Shown: positions 1 through 6,655 of the stretch, in pieces | Numbering within the stretch: the stretch's first letter is position 1 | How the letters are laid out: every line of letters begins with the position of its first letter | Assembly (NCBI GenBank): GCA_019418625.1 | Contig: DYBL01000097.1 | Location: forward strand, 1-25,588 | Direction: 5' to 3' | DNA from: Clostridiales bacterium | GTDB lineage: Bacteria; Bacillota; Clostridia; Oscillospirales; Oscillospiraceae | Length of the DNA: 25,588 nt | Translations under genes and position numbers: made by a program | Notes under the pieces: generated by a model | Told to the model about the DNA's origin: nothing | Databases searched by the model: none | What the model saw: only the letters and a program-made list of their open reading frames with translations

Positions 1-963
1 GGGCTCTGCGGAGATCACCGCTCCGGCGGGCAGGGGCTCCTGGACCGCTGGGGAGGCGTTGGGAGACTCGTGGATCTCCACGCCCACGCCGTGGCCAAAG
101 CTGTGGCCGAAATAGTCCCCGTACCCGGCGGCGGCAATGACGCTGCGGGCCGCGCCATCCACTGCCTTGCCCGTGACGCCTGCCCGGGCGGCGGCGATGC
201 CGGCCTTCTGGGCGGAGAGCACCGTCTCATACACCCGGCGCATCTCCTCGTCGGCGCTGCCCACCGCCACGGTGCGGGTCATGTCGGAGCAGTAGCCGCG
301 GTACACACAGCCAAAGTCCATGGTGACGAACTCGCCCCGGGCAATGGCCTTGTCCGACGGCACGCCGTGGGGCAGGCTCCCGTTGGGGCCGGAGACCACG
401 ATGGGATCAAAGGACATATCCTCCGCTCCGAAGTGCAGCATCAGGTACTGGAGCCGGGCCGCGATCTCCTTTTCCGTAACGCCGGGGCGGATCTCGTTCA
501 AAATTTCCTCCAGGGCTTTTTCCGCAATGCGCTGGGCCTGCTCCATCACCGCCAGCTCCTCCGGGCTTTTCACACTGCGAAGCTCCCACAAAAGCTCCGT
601 GGCGGGCACCAGCTCACAGGAGAGGGCCTTGGCATAGAAGCCGTGGTCCCGGACGGTCATATAGGCATCCTCAAAGCCAAGGCGGGCAATGCCTTCCTCT
701 TTCACCACTTCCTCAATGAGCACACTGTATCCCCGGCCGGGCCGCACCTCGGCGATGCGGGCGTCCTGAACATAGCGCTCCGCCGCCTCAATATAGCGGG
801 AGTCCGTGAAATACCAGGCGCCCCGGCGGGTCACCAGGGCCGCGCCGTCCGTTCCGGCGGAGTGAAAGCCGGAGGCATAAAAGCGGTTAGCCTCCTCCGT
901 CAGCAGTACCGCGTCCAGATCATACTGTTCCAGCCGGGCCGCGATCTGAGAAAAATGGTTCAT
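1..963 (-). CDS. M24 family Xaa-Pro aminopeptidase (aminopeptidase P-like), C-terminus cut by window edge
   Basis: This is a cytosolic metallopeptidase expected to remove an N-terminal residue that precedes proline. The frame is open from an ATG at 963 to base 1 (321 codons seen). Residues 1-130 form a creatinase-type N-terminal domain. The pita-bread catalytic domain follows, with PHG (H199), MDFG (D216), CSDMTRTV (D227), GHSFGHGVG (H291) and EIHE (E298), and the frame ends in AEP (E320), the start of the usual AEPG ligand motif. The last metal-binding Glu and about 35 residues would lie outside the window. A GGAAGG sequence sits 7 nt before the start. The gene follows pyrG on the same strand and may be read from it, since no good promoter is seen in 964-1061. 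Family placement is secure; the exact substrate is not. Confidence 0.9.
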   Translation of the reverse strand, partial: MNHFSQIAARLEQYDLDAVLLTEEANRFYASGFHSAGTDGAALVTRRGAWYFTDSRYIEAAERYVQDARIAEVRPGRGYSVLIEEVVKEEGIARLGFEDAYMTVRDHGFYAKALSCELVPATELLWELRSVKSPEELAVMEQAQRIAEKALEEILNEIRPGVTEKEIAARLQYLMLHFGAEDMSFDPIVVSGPNGSLPHGVPSDKAIARGEFVTMDFGCVYRGYCSDMTRTVAVGSADEEMRRVYETVLSAQKAGIAAARAGVTGKAVDGAARSVIAAAGYGDYFGHSFGHGVGVEIHESPNASPAVQEPLPAGAVISAEP

Positions 964-1061
964 GATACCCTTCCTTTCCGTTTCATGATGGGTGATGGGG
1001 CCTTTTTTCCATTATGATAGCACAATTTTGGACGGACCGCACCGTCTGGTTTCCTGACCGG

Positions 1062-1139
1062 CGGTTACTTCTGCTCTTCCTGACGCTTCAGCGCCGCCTC
1101 CACAAACCCGTAGAACAGGGGGTGTGCATGGTCGGGACG
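1062..1139. repeat. Direct repeat copy A: duplicated 3' end of pyrG
   Basis: These 78 bp match 1229-1306, the real 3' end of pyrG, at 77 of 78 positions; the one difference is G at 1122 against A at 1289. On the minus strand the copy still encodes the pyrG C-terminal stretch from RPDHAHPLF to KRQEEQK and carries the same stop codon. It has no start and no upstream pyrG sequence, so it is a gene fragment and not a second gene. It lies between pyrG and the peptidase gene, 89 bp from copy B. The near-identity suggests a recent event or ongoing sequence conversion. Confidence 0.95.
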
Positions 1140-1228
1140 AATAGGCGCATCCTGCGCCATTCCCCTAAATGCCCGCGGGACTCGCCGCCTCAGGCGGCAG
1201 CCGTCCCGCACGGGCGGAGCCGTCCCGA
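1140..1228. other. 89-bp palindrome-rich spacer between the two pyrG 3'-end repeats
   Basis: The spacer holds several short dyads: GGCGCA/TGCGCC around 1144-1158, GCCGCC/GGCGGC at 1184-1198 flanked by GGGAC/GTCCC, and, read on the minus strand, two adjacent near-copies of GGGACGGCTCCGCC (the second with G for one C). It has no open frame of note. It lacks a U-tract, so it is not a convincing terminator for pyrG. It could be a small palindromic repeat element or debris from the event that duplicated the pyrG end. Confidence 0.6.
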
Positions 1229-1306
1229 CGGTTACTTCTGCTCTTCCTGACGCTTCAGCGCCGCCTCCACAAACCCGTAGAACAGGGGATGTGCATGGTC
1301 GGGACG
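1229..1306. repeat. Direct repeat copy B: native 3' end of pyrG
   Basis: This is the partner of 1062-1139 and contains the functional pyrG stop codon (1232-1234 on the plus strand) plus the last 24 codons. The repeat extends only 3 bp past the stop, so its left boundary almost coincides with the gene end. That arrangement is reminiscent of gene 3' ends used as integration targets, but a slippage or tandem duplication is equally possible. Confidence 0.95.
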
Positions 1307-2848
1307 GCTCTTAAACTCCGGGTGGAACTGGGCGCCCACGAACCAGGGGTGGTCCGGCAGCTCCACGATCTCCACCAGCCGCTCGTCGGGGGAGAGGCCC
1401 GCCAGCACCAGACCGGCCTGCTCCATCTGGGTACGGTAGTCGTTGTTGAACTCGAAGCGGTGACGGTGCCGCTCGGAGATCTCCGCCATGCCATAGAGGG
1501 CGCGGCTGCGGCTGCCCTCCTTGAGCACGCAGGGGTACTTGCCAAGGCGCATGGTGCCGCCCTTTTCCGTCACGTTCACCTGGTCGGGCATGAGGGCGAT
1601 GACCGGATGGGCCGTGGTCTCGGAGAACTCGGCGGAGTCCGCGTCCTTCCAGCCCAGCACGTCCCGGGCAAACTCCACCACCGCCATCTGCATGCCCAGG
1701 CAGATGCCAAGGTAAGGCACGCCGTGCTCCCGGGCGTACCGGCAGGCCAGGATCATGCCCTCCACGCCCCGGTCGCCGAAGCCGCCGGGCACCAGCACAC
1801 CGGACACATCTCCCAGCACCGTGTCCAGATTCTCCGGCGTCAGCGTCTCGGAGTCCACCCAGCGGATATCCACCACCGCGTCGTTGGCGGTGCCGGCGTG
1901 GTGCAGCGACTCCACTACGGACAAATATGCGTCGTGGAGCTGGGTGTACTTGCCCACCAGGGCAATGGTCACCTGCCGGCTGGCGCTCTTCTCCCGCTTG
2001 ACCATGGCACTCCACTCCCGCAGGTCCGGCTGGTGGGTGATGAGGCCCAGCTTGCGGCACACCACCTCGTCCAGGCCCTCCTTTGCCAGCAGCAGCGGCA
2101 CCTCATAGAGGGTCTGGGCCGTGGCGTTCTGGATGACGCACGCCGGCTCCACATTGCAGAAGAGGGCGATCTTGCGGCGGATGTCCTCCGTCAGCGGCGC
2201 GTCGCACCGGCACACCAGCACGTCCGGCTGGATCCCCAGGGACAAAAGCTCCTTCACCGAGTGCTGGGTGGGCTTGCTCTTGAGCTCTCCGGAGCCGGGG
2301 ATCTCCACCACCAGGGGCACATGGATGAAGGCCACGTCCCCGTGGGGCCGCTCTGCCGCCACCTGGCGGATGGCCTCCAGGAAGGGCTGGGACTCGATGT
2401 CGCCCACGGTGCCGCCGATCTCGCAGATGACCACGTCCACGTCCTCTCCGGCCATGGCATAGATGCGCTCTTTGATCTCATTGGTGATGTGGGGGATGAT
2501 CTGCACCGTGGCGCCCAGGTAGTCGCCCCGCCGCTCCCGGTTCAGCACCGACCAGTAGATCTTGCCGGAGGACACGGAGCTGTTGCCGGTCAGGTCCTCG
2601 TCCACGAACCGCTCGTAGTGCCCCAGGTCCAGATCCGTCTCCGCGCCGTCGTCGGTGACGAACACCTCGCCGTGCTGGTAGGGGCTCATGGTGCCCGGGT
2701 CCACATTGATATAGGGGTCCAGCTTCTGGTTTCGCACCCGCACGCCCCGCTGCTTCAGAAGTCTGCCCAGCGACGCCGCGCAGATCCCCTTTCCCAGGCC
2801 GGACACCACGCCGCCCGTGACAAACACATACTTCGTTGCCATATACAT
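1232..2848 (-). CDS. pyrG: CTP synthase (glutamine-hydrolysing)
   Basis: PyrG makes CTP from UTP, ATP and glutamine, the last step of pyrimidine nucleotide synthesis. The 538-residue product has the full family length. The N-terminal amidoligase half begins KYVFVTGGVVSGLGKG and contains DPYINVDPGTMSPYQHGEVF. The C-terminal class I glutaminase half has the nucleophile motif GICLGMQ and the His/Glu motif FHPEF. Two starts are possible: ATG at 2848 (MYMATKYVF) with AAAGG 5 nt upstream, or ATG at 2842 (MATKYVF), which matches the usual family N-terminus. The gene has its own promoter and a long leader with an attenuator-like hairpin. Its last 78 bp are repeated directly downstream at 1062-1139. 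The next gene on the strand is the M24 peptidase. Confidence 0.97.
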   Translation of the reverse strand: MYMATKYVFVTGGVVSGLGKGICAASLGRLLKQRGVRVRNQKLDPYINVDPGTMSPYQHGEVFVTDDGAETDLDLGHYERFVDEDLTGNSSVSSGKIYWSVLNRERRGDYLGATVQIIPHITNEIKERIYAMAGEDVDVVICEIGGTVGDIESQPFLEAIRQVAAERPHGDVAFIHVPLVVEIPGSGELKSKPTQHSVKELLSLGIQPDVLVCRCDAPLTEDIRRKIALFCNVEPACVIQNATAQTLYEVPLLLAKEGLDEVVCRKLGLITHQPDLREWSAMVKREKSASRQVTIALVGKYTQLHDAYLSVVESLHHAGTANDAVVDIRWVDSETLTPENLDTVLGDVSGVLVPGGFGDRGVEGMILACRYAREHGVPYLGICLGMQMAVVEFARDVLGWKDADSAEFSETTAHPVIALMPDQVNVTEKGGTMRLGKYPCVLKEGSRSRALYGMAEISERHRHRFEFNNDYRTQMEQAGLVLAGLSPDERLVEIVELPDHPWFVGAQFHPEFKSRPDHAHPLFYGFVEAALKRQEEQK

Positions 2849-2923
2849 CCCTGCCTTTCTTCCTTATCCTGCCCCTTACGGGGGAATTGTACGCTCCGCA
2901 CAGACAAAAACGGCCGCTCTTTC

Positions 2924-3003
2924 CAAAATAAAAAGCACCGCCGGATCCGTTTGCGGCTGAAAGTCCCTTCTGTAATCCGGACTCTCAGCTGCGATCCGCG
3001 GTG
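2924..3003 (-). terminator. Attenuator-like intrinsic terminator in the pyrG leader
   Basis: On the minus-strand RNA an outer stem pairs CACCGCGGAUC (3003-2993) with GAUCCGGCGGUG (2947-2936, one bulged G). Inside it, GCUGAGAGUCC (2989-2979) pairs with GGACUUUCAGC (2966-2956) through 11 pairs including one G-U. The stem is followed at once by CUUUUUAUUUU (2935-2925). This is the architecture of a factor-independent terminator placed 77 nt before the pyrG start, so transcription of pyrG is probably attenuated. No PyrR-binding consensus is seen. Confidence 0.75.
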
Positions 3004-3027
3004 TCGCCTCCGTGTTCGATTGTCGCC

Positions 3028-3045
3028 TTGCGGCCCATGCCGCAA
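3028..3045 (-). promoter_or_regulatory. 5' hairpin of the pyrG leader with possible alternative pairing
   Basis: The RNA segment UUGCGGC-AUGG-GCCGCAA forms a perfect 7-bp tetraloop hairpin. The 5' arm plus two upstream bases, GUUUGCGGC (3047-3039), is also perfectly complementary over 9 nt to GCCGCAAAC (2957-2949), which lies within the terminator structure. The two pairings are mutually exclusive, so the segment could act as a switch. The distal pairing mainly engages an internal loop of the terminator, so any anti-termination effect is inference. Confidence 0.5.
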
Positions 3046-3078
3046 ACCGCTGCCAAAGCGCTTCCAAAATACGTTCCA

Positions 3079-3107
3079 AGGATAGCACTGCGCTGTGGAA
3101 AAGTCAA
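3079..3107 (-). promoter_or_regulatory. pyrG promoter (sigma-A type)
   Basis: Read on the minus strand, TTGACT (3107-3102), a 17-nt spacer and TATCCT (3084-3079) form a good vegetative promoter. Transcription would start near 3072, giving an untranslated leader of about 220 nt. The start region reads UGGAACG and lacks the GGGC initial sequence used for reiterative transcription at pyrG in Bacillus subtilis. Confidence 0.75.
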
Positions 3108-3165
3108 CGGCGCGGTTTTGAACAGTTCGTGCATGAACGGTACCTGTTTTTGTAAAAAATGACGG

Positions 3166-3194
3166 TTGACTTTATCCCTTTAAAGCTGTATGTT
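3166..3194 (+). promoter_or_regulatory. Promoter of the first ABC transporter operon
   Basis: TTGACT (3166-3171), a 17-nt spacer and TATGTT (3189-3194) match a vegetative promoter. Transcription would begin near 3201, leaving a leader of roughly 105 nt before the lipoprotein gene. It is divergent from the pyrG promoter, with the two -35 boxes about 60 bp apart. Confidence 0.75.
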
Positions 3195-3205
3195 GTAAAA
3201 GTAAC

Positions 3206-3252
3206 GAGAGCGGTGGTTTGGAAGCACCTCTCTCCCTCCGCCGGTGCGGAGG
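3206..3252 (+). promoter_or_regulatory. Two consecutive hairpins in the leader of the first ABC operon
   Basis: GAGAG/CUCUC plus GGUG/CACC form an imperfect stem at 3206-3234. It is followed directly by a perfect 7-bp stem, CCUCCGC-CGGU-GCGGAGG, at 3235-3252. Downstream, GGCAC and GUGCC can form a third, weaker pairing before the AAAAGGAGAG ribosome site at 3291-3300. There is no T-box motif (GGGUGGUACCGC) and no U-tract. I do not recognise a known riboswitch. Confidence 0.45.
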
Positions 3253-3307
3253 CACGCCCGGGGCAGCGCTCCGGTGCCGATGATCCAATGAAAAGGAGAG
3301 CTCTGCC

Positions 3308-4291
3308 ATGAAAAAGAAATTGCTTGCTTTGACTCTGGCCGGCGTGATGGCGCTGAGCCTGGCTGCCTGCGGCAGCACCGAGGAGACCCAGGAGCCCGCC
3401 GCCTCCGGCGACGGCACCTACACCATCGGCATCTGCCAGCTGGTGCAGCACGACGCGCTGGATGCCGCCACCCAGGGCTTTATCGACGCGGTGAAGGAGG
3501 GCCTTGGCGAAGAGAACGTCCACATTCTGGAGCAGAACGCCTCCAACGATTCCGCCGCCTGCTCGTCCATCTGCGGCCAGTTCGTCACCGAGGGCGTGGA
3601 CCTGATCCTGGCCAACGCCACCCCGGCCCTGCAGGCCGCCGTGGCCGCCACCGGCTCCATCCCCATTCTGGGCACCTCCGTCACCGAGTACGGCGTGGCC
3701 CTGGACATCGATAACTTCAGCGGCACCGTGGGCGGCAACGTCTCCGGCACCTCCGACCTGGCGCCTCTGGACCAGCAGGCCGCCATGGTAAAGGAGCTGT
3801 TCCCCAACGCCAAGACCGTGGGATTGGTGTACTGCTCCGGCGAGCCCAACAGCCAGTACCAGGTGGACACCGTCAAGGGCTATCTGGAGGATCTGGACTA
3901 CACCTGTGAGCTTTACAGCTTCGTGGACTCCAACGACGTCACCTCCGTGGTCAAGACCGCCTGCGACAACAGCGACGTTTTGTACATCCCCACCGACAAC
4001 ACCGCCGCCTCCAACGCCGAGGCCATCAACAACGTGGCCCAGCCCGCCGGCGTGCCCATCGTGGCCGGCGAGGAGGGCATCTGCGCCGGCTGCGGCGTGG
4101 CGACGCTGTCCATCAACTACTATGACCTGGGCGTGGCCACCGGCAACATGGCCGTCCGCATCCTCAAGGACGGGGAGGACATCTCCACCATGGCCATCGA
4201 GTACGCCCCCCAGTTCACCAAGAAGTACAACGTGGATTTGGCGGACGCCCTGGGCGTGACCATCCCCGAGGACTACGTGGCCATCGGCTGA
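3308..4291 (+). CDS. ABC transporter substrate-binding lipoprotein, TrpX-like (ABC_sub_bind family), system 1
   Basis: This is the extracytoplasmic ligand-binding component of an ABC importer. The 327-residue protein starts with a lipoprotein signal (KKK, a hydrophobic stretch, then LSLAAC with the acylated Cys at 21). A short linker follows, then a two-lobed periplasmic-binding fold starting TYTIGICQLVQHDALD, with repeated segments such as ILANATPALQAA and VSGTSDLAPL typical of the ABC_sub_bind (PF04392) family that includes pneumococcal TrpX. The ATG at 3308 is fixed by AGGAGAG 8-9 nt upstream and by the signal peptide. The permease and ATPase follow. The ligand is unknown: an aromatic amino acid is plausible by family, but this copy lacks the Trp T-box found before its paralog. 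Confidence 0.9.
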   Translation: MKKKLLALTLAGVMALSLAACGSTEETQEPAASGDGTYTIGICQLVQHDALDAATQGFIDAVKEGLGEENVHILEQNASNDSAACSSICGQFVTEGVDLILANATPALQAAVAATGSIPILGTSVTEYGVALDIDNFSGTVGGNVSGTSDLAPLDQQAAMVKELFPNAKTVGLVYCSGEPNSQYQVDTVKGYLEDLDYTCELYSFVDSNDVTSVVKTACDNSDVLYIPTDNTAASNAEAINNVAQPAGVPIVAGEEGICAGCGVATLSINYYDLGVATGNMAVRILKDGEDISTMAIEYAPQFTKKYNVDLADALGVTIPEDYVAIG

Positions 4292-4309
4292 TCGGACCGC
4301 AATTCACCC

Positions 4310-4343
4310 ATCCGCGGGAGAGGGCTTCCCCCCTCCCGCGGAT
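4310..4343 (+). terminator. Intra-operon hairpin after the system 1 lipoprotein gene
   Basis: An 11-bp perfect stem, ATCCGCGGGAG paired with CTCCCGCGGAT, can extend inward through GGG/CCC pairs. It lies 19 bp after the lipoprotein stop and 54 bp before the permease start. The downstream bases TTTGTG form only a weak U-tract. It probably acts as a partial terminator or 3' stabiliser, which would give more lipoprotein than membrane components. Confidence 0.6.
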
Positions 4344-4396
4344 TTGTGCAAGCCGTTGAACGGCGGATTTCCAAGGAAACAACGGAGGAGAAAACC

Positions 4397-5359
4397 ATGC
4401 TTGATTTTGCGAAGCTGCTGGGCAGCCTGCCGGGCGGCGTGGCCCAGGGACTGATCTGGGGCATCATGGCCATCGGCGTATACCTCACCTACAAGATCCT
4501 GGACATTGCCGACCTGACTGTGGACGGCACCATGTCCACCGGCGGCGCCGTGTGCGTCATGATGATCCTGGGCGGGCACAGCATGCCCGTGGCCTTGGCC
4601 GCCGCGTTTCTGGCCGGTATGGCCGCCGGATTCATCACCGGCTTTCTGCACACGGTCATGGGCATCCAGGCCCTGCTGGCCGGTATTCTGACCCAGCTCT
4701 CTTTGTACACCATCAACCTCAAGATCATGGGCTGGGGCACCGGCGCCGGCAAGGCCAACCAGGCCATCAGCGTGGACAAGTACGACCTGGTGGTCTCCTC
4801 CCGCTACCTCTTCGACGGCAGCTATCCCTGGTACAAGAGCCCCATTTTGTGGGGCGCCGTGTTCTGCCTGGTCATCATTCTGGCGCTGTACTGGTTCTTC
4901 GGCACGGAGCTGGGCTGCTCCATCCGCGCCACCGGCGCCAACCCCAACATGAGCCGGGCCCAGGGCATCAATGTGGACTTCAACAAGGTGCTGGGCCTCA
5001 TGCTCTCCAACGGTCTGGTGGCACTGTCCTCCGCCCTGCTTGCCCAGTATCAGGGCTTTATCGACATCAACTCCGGCCGCGGCGCCATCGTCATCGGCCT
5101 GGCCGCCGTCATCATCGGCGAGGTGCTCTTCTCCAAGGTCTTCCGCAACTTCGGTCTGAAGCTGGCGGCCGTGGTGCTGGGCGCCATCATCTACTATCTG
5201 GTCATGCAGGTGGTGCTGTGGCTGCGGGTGGACTCCGACATGCTCAAGCTCCTCACCGCCGTGATCGTGGCCATCTTCCTGGCCGTGCCCTATCTCAAGG
5301 GCAAGCACAGCCGCCCCAAGCTGGCGGTTGCCAACAAGGGAGGTGCGGATCATGCTTGA
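4397..5359 (+). CDS. ABC transporter permease, TrpY-like, system 1
   Basis: This is the membrane-spanning subunit of the first importer. The 320-residue protein is almost entirely hydrophobic, with roughly eight to nine predicted transmembrane segments, and opens GVAQGLIWGIMAIGVYLTYKILD. This resembles the branched-chain-amino-acid-type permease fold used by TrpXYZ-like systems. The conserved DLTVDGTMSTGGA near residue 40 and GLAAVIIGEVLF near residue 240 recur in the system 2 permease. The start at 4397 is chosen for GGAGGAG 6 nt upstream; an upstream in-frame start would add a hydrophilic extension unlike the paralog. Its last 8 bases overlap the ATPase start, which implies translational coupling. 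Confidence 0.9.
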   Translation: MLDFAKLLGSLPGGVAQGLIWGIMAIGVYLTYKILDIADLTVDGTMSTGGAVCVMMILGGHSMPVALAAAFLAGMAAGFITGFLHTVMGIQALLAGILTQLSLYTINLKIMGWGTGAGKANQAISVDKYDLVVSSRYLFDGSYPWYKSPILWGAVFCLVIILALYWFFGTELGCSIRATGANPNMSRAQGINVDFNKVLGLMLSNGLVALSSALLAQYQGFIDINSGRGAIVIGLAAVIIGEVLFSKVFRNFGLKLAAVVLGAIIYYLVMQVVLWLRVDSDMLKLLTAVIVAIFLAVPYLKGKHSRPKLAVANKGGADHA

Positions 5360-6146
5360 GCTGAAGAACGTATGGAAGGTATTCAACGCGGGCACCGTCA
5401 ATGAAAAGCAGGCCCTGCGGGGCGTGGATCTGACCCTCAACGACGGGGACTTCGTCACCGTCATCGGCGGCAACGGCGCCGGCAAATCCACCATGCTCAA
5501 CGCCGTGGCCGGTACCTACGGCGTGGACGCCGGCTCCATCATCATCGACGGCACCGATGTGACCCACCTGCCCGAGTACAAGCGGGCCCCCTTCATCGGC
5601 CGGGTGTTCCAGGACCCCATGCTGGGCACCGCCCCCACCATGCAGATCGAGGAGAACATGGCTCTGGCCGCCCGCCGGGGCCAGCGGCGGGGCCTGGGCT
5701 GGGGCATCACCCGCGCAGAGCGGGCGGAGTACCGCCGGCTGCTGGAGCGGCTGGACCTGGGTCTGGAGGACCGCCTGACCAGTAAGGTGGGATTGCTCTC
5801 CGGCGGCCAGCGCCAGGCGCTGACGCTGCTGATGGCCTCCATGAAAAAGCCCAAACTGCTGCTTCTGGACGAGCACACCGCCGCCCTGGACCCCAAGACC
5901 GCCGCCAAGGTGCTGGCCCTTTCCGATCAGATCGTGGAGGAAAACCATCTGACCACCATGATGGTCACCCACAATATGCGCGATGCCATCGCCCACGGCA
6001 ACCGGCTCATCATGATGTATGACGGCCGGATCGTCATCGACGTGGCCGGCGAGGAAAAGAAAAAGCTCACCGTGCCCGACCTGCTGGCCCTGTTCAGCAA
6101 GGTCAGCGGCAGCGACGAGGCCGACGACAAGCTGCTTTTGTCTTAA
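5352..6146 (+). CDS. ABC transporter ATP-binding protein, TrpZ-like, system 1
   Basis: This is the cytoplasmic ATPase that drives the first importer. The 264-residue protein has Walker A GGNGAGKS (39-46), a Q-loop region RVFQDP, the signature LSGGQRQAL, Walker B LLLLDEHTAALDP and the switch His in MVTHN. The DEHTAALDP variant is shared with the system 2 ATPase. The start at 5352 overlaps the permease stop in the sequence ATGCTTGA and has GGGAGG 8 nt upstream; an in-frame start at 5328 would lie deep inside the permease gene and has no such site. A strong terminator follows at 6156, closing this operon. Confidence 0.95.
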   Translation: MLELKNVWKVFNAGTVNEKQALRGVDLTLNDGDFVTVIGGNGAGKSTMLNAVAGTYGVDAGSIIIDGTDVTHLPEYKRAPFIGRVFQDPMLGTAPTMQIEENMALAARRGQRRGLGWGITRAERAEYRRLLERLDLGLEDRLTSKVGLLSGGQRQALTLLMASMKKPKLLLLDEHTAALDPKTAAKVLALSDQIVEENHLTTMMVTHNMRDAIAHGNRLIMMYDGRIVIDVAGEEKKKLTVPDLLALFSKVSGSDEADDKLLLS

Positions 6147-6155
6147 CCCCCTCCG

Positions 6156-6189
6156 CCCCTCCCGCTCCGGCGGGAGGGGCTTCCTTTTT
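6156..6189 (+). terminator. Intrinsic terminator of the first ABC operon
   Basis: A perfect 10-bp stem, CCCCTCCCGC-TCCG-GCGGGAGGGG, is followed by CTTCCTTTTT. It sits 9 bp after the ATPase stop and separates the two transporter operons, so the second depends on its own promoter. Confidence 0.9.
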
Positions 6190-6232
6190 CCTGTTCCGAC
6201 CGGCAGCGCGAAAAATTTTCGCGGATTGGTGG

Positions 6233-6261
6233 TTGACAATCGTCCGCCCAGTGCGTATAAT
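6233..6261 (+). promoter_or_regulatory. Consensus promoter of the second ABC operon
   Basis: TTGACA (6233-6238), exactly 17 nt, then TATAAT (6256-6261): a perfect match to the vegetative consensus. Transcription should start near 6268, directly upstream of the T-box Stem I. A promoter this strong fits a system whose control is exerted by premature termination. Confidence 0.9.
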
Positions 6262-6267
6262 GTGAAT

Positions 6268-6547
6268 AATTTCAAATCAAAACCTGTGAGCAAGAGGAGT
6301 AACCGGTTTCGGTCACCTTTCAGAGAGCCGCGGATGGTGGGATCGCGGCAGAGGACGTTCCGGCGAATGGACTTGCGAGGGCAGAGCGAACGGCCACGCG
6401 CCCAGTAGCCTCTGACGGGGCCCGCACCCGTTACCAGGGCGGCACGGATCATTGTCCGTGAAACGAGCGGGCGCATTTGCGTCAACTTGGGTGGTACCGC
6501 AGGATCAGAAGTCTTGTCCCAAATCTGGGATGGGGCTTTTTTTGTTG
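6268..6547 (+). promoter_or_regulatory. T-box leader, predicted tryptophan-specific (specifier UGG)
   Basis: A T-box RNA reads the charging state of a tRNA and lets transcription pass when the tRNA is uncharged. The conserved T-box sequence GGGTGGTACCGC is at 6489-6500, with UGGU at 6492-6495 to pair with the tRNA acceptor end. In Stem I, GCAAG (6290-6294) pairs with CUUGC (6372-6376) around the specifier loop, which has AGUA (6298-6301) on the 5' side and GAA-UGG-A on the 3' side; UGG at 6368-6370 is the Trp codon. ACCGG/CCGGC closes the loop above. The AGAGAG segment and a GCCGCG/CGCGGC hairpin follow as in canonical Stem I. Tryptophan T-boxes upstream of trpXYZ-type transporters are established, so this strongly supports tryptophan as the ligand of the second system. 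Confidence 0.93.
6509..6547 (+). terminator. T-box regulated terminator
   Basis: The stem AAGUCUUGUCCCA with UGGGAUGGGGCUUU contains several G-U pairs and is followed by an uninterrupted U-run. It begins 8 nt after the T-box sequence, as expected for the terminator that competes with the tRNA-stabilised antiterminator. Confidence 0.88.
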
Positions 6548-6567
6548 CCCGGAAAGGAGCGTTTTTT

Positions 6568-6621
6568 ATGAAAGAAAATACCCGGCGATGGTGCCTTGGA
6601 GCTTTGGTTCTTTCCCGCTGA
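6568..6621 (+). CDS. Putative 17-codon leader peptide containing Trp
   Basis: Immediately after the T-box terminator an AAAGGAG ribosome site (6553-6559) sits 8 nt before an ATG that opens a 17-codon frame, MKENTRRWCLGALVLSR, ending in TGA at 6619-6621. Residue 8 is Trp. The real lipoprotein gene starts 34 nt later with its own AAAGGAG. The peptide is positively charged then hydrophobic, so it could also be a decayed signal-peptide start from a former gene. The ribosome site and spacing are ideal, but there is no homology support for a short frame like this. Confidence 0.45.
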   Translation: MKENTRRWCLGALVLSR

Positions 6622-6655
6622 ATCCACATTTTCATGAATTAAAGGAGAATTGACT

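Noticed and set aside
964..1061. Separate promoter for the M24 peptidase gene (TATCAT/CATAAT near 1010-1020)
   Set aside because: No acceptable -35 is found 16-18 nt upstream, so read-through from pyrG is at least as likely.
1140..1228. Intrinsic terminator of pyrG in the repeat spacer
   Set aside because: The stems are GC-rich but no U-tract follows on the minus strand.
2924..3003. PyrR-binding or TPP-type riboswitch in the pyrG leader, suggested by a CUGAGAG string
   Set aside because: The string lies in a plain long stem; the PyrR loop consensus and the second half of the TPP core are absent.
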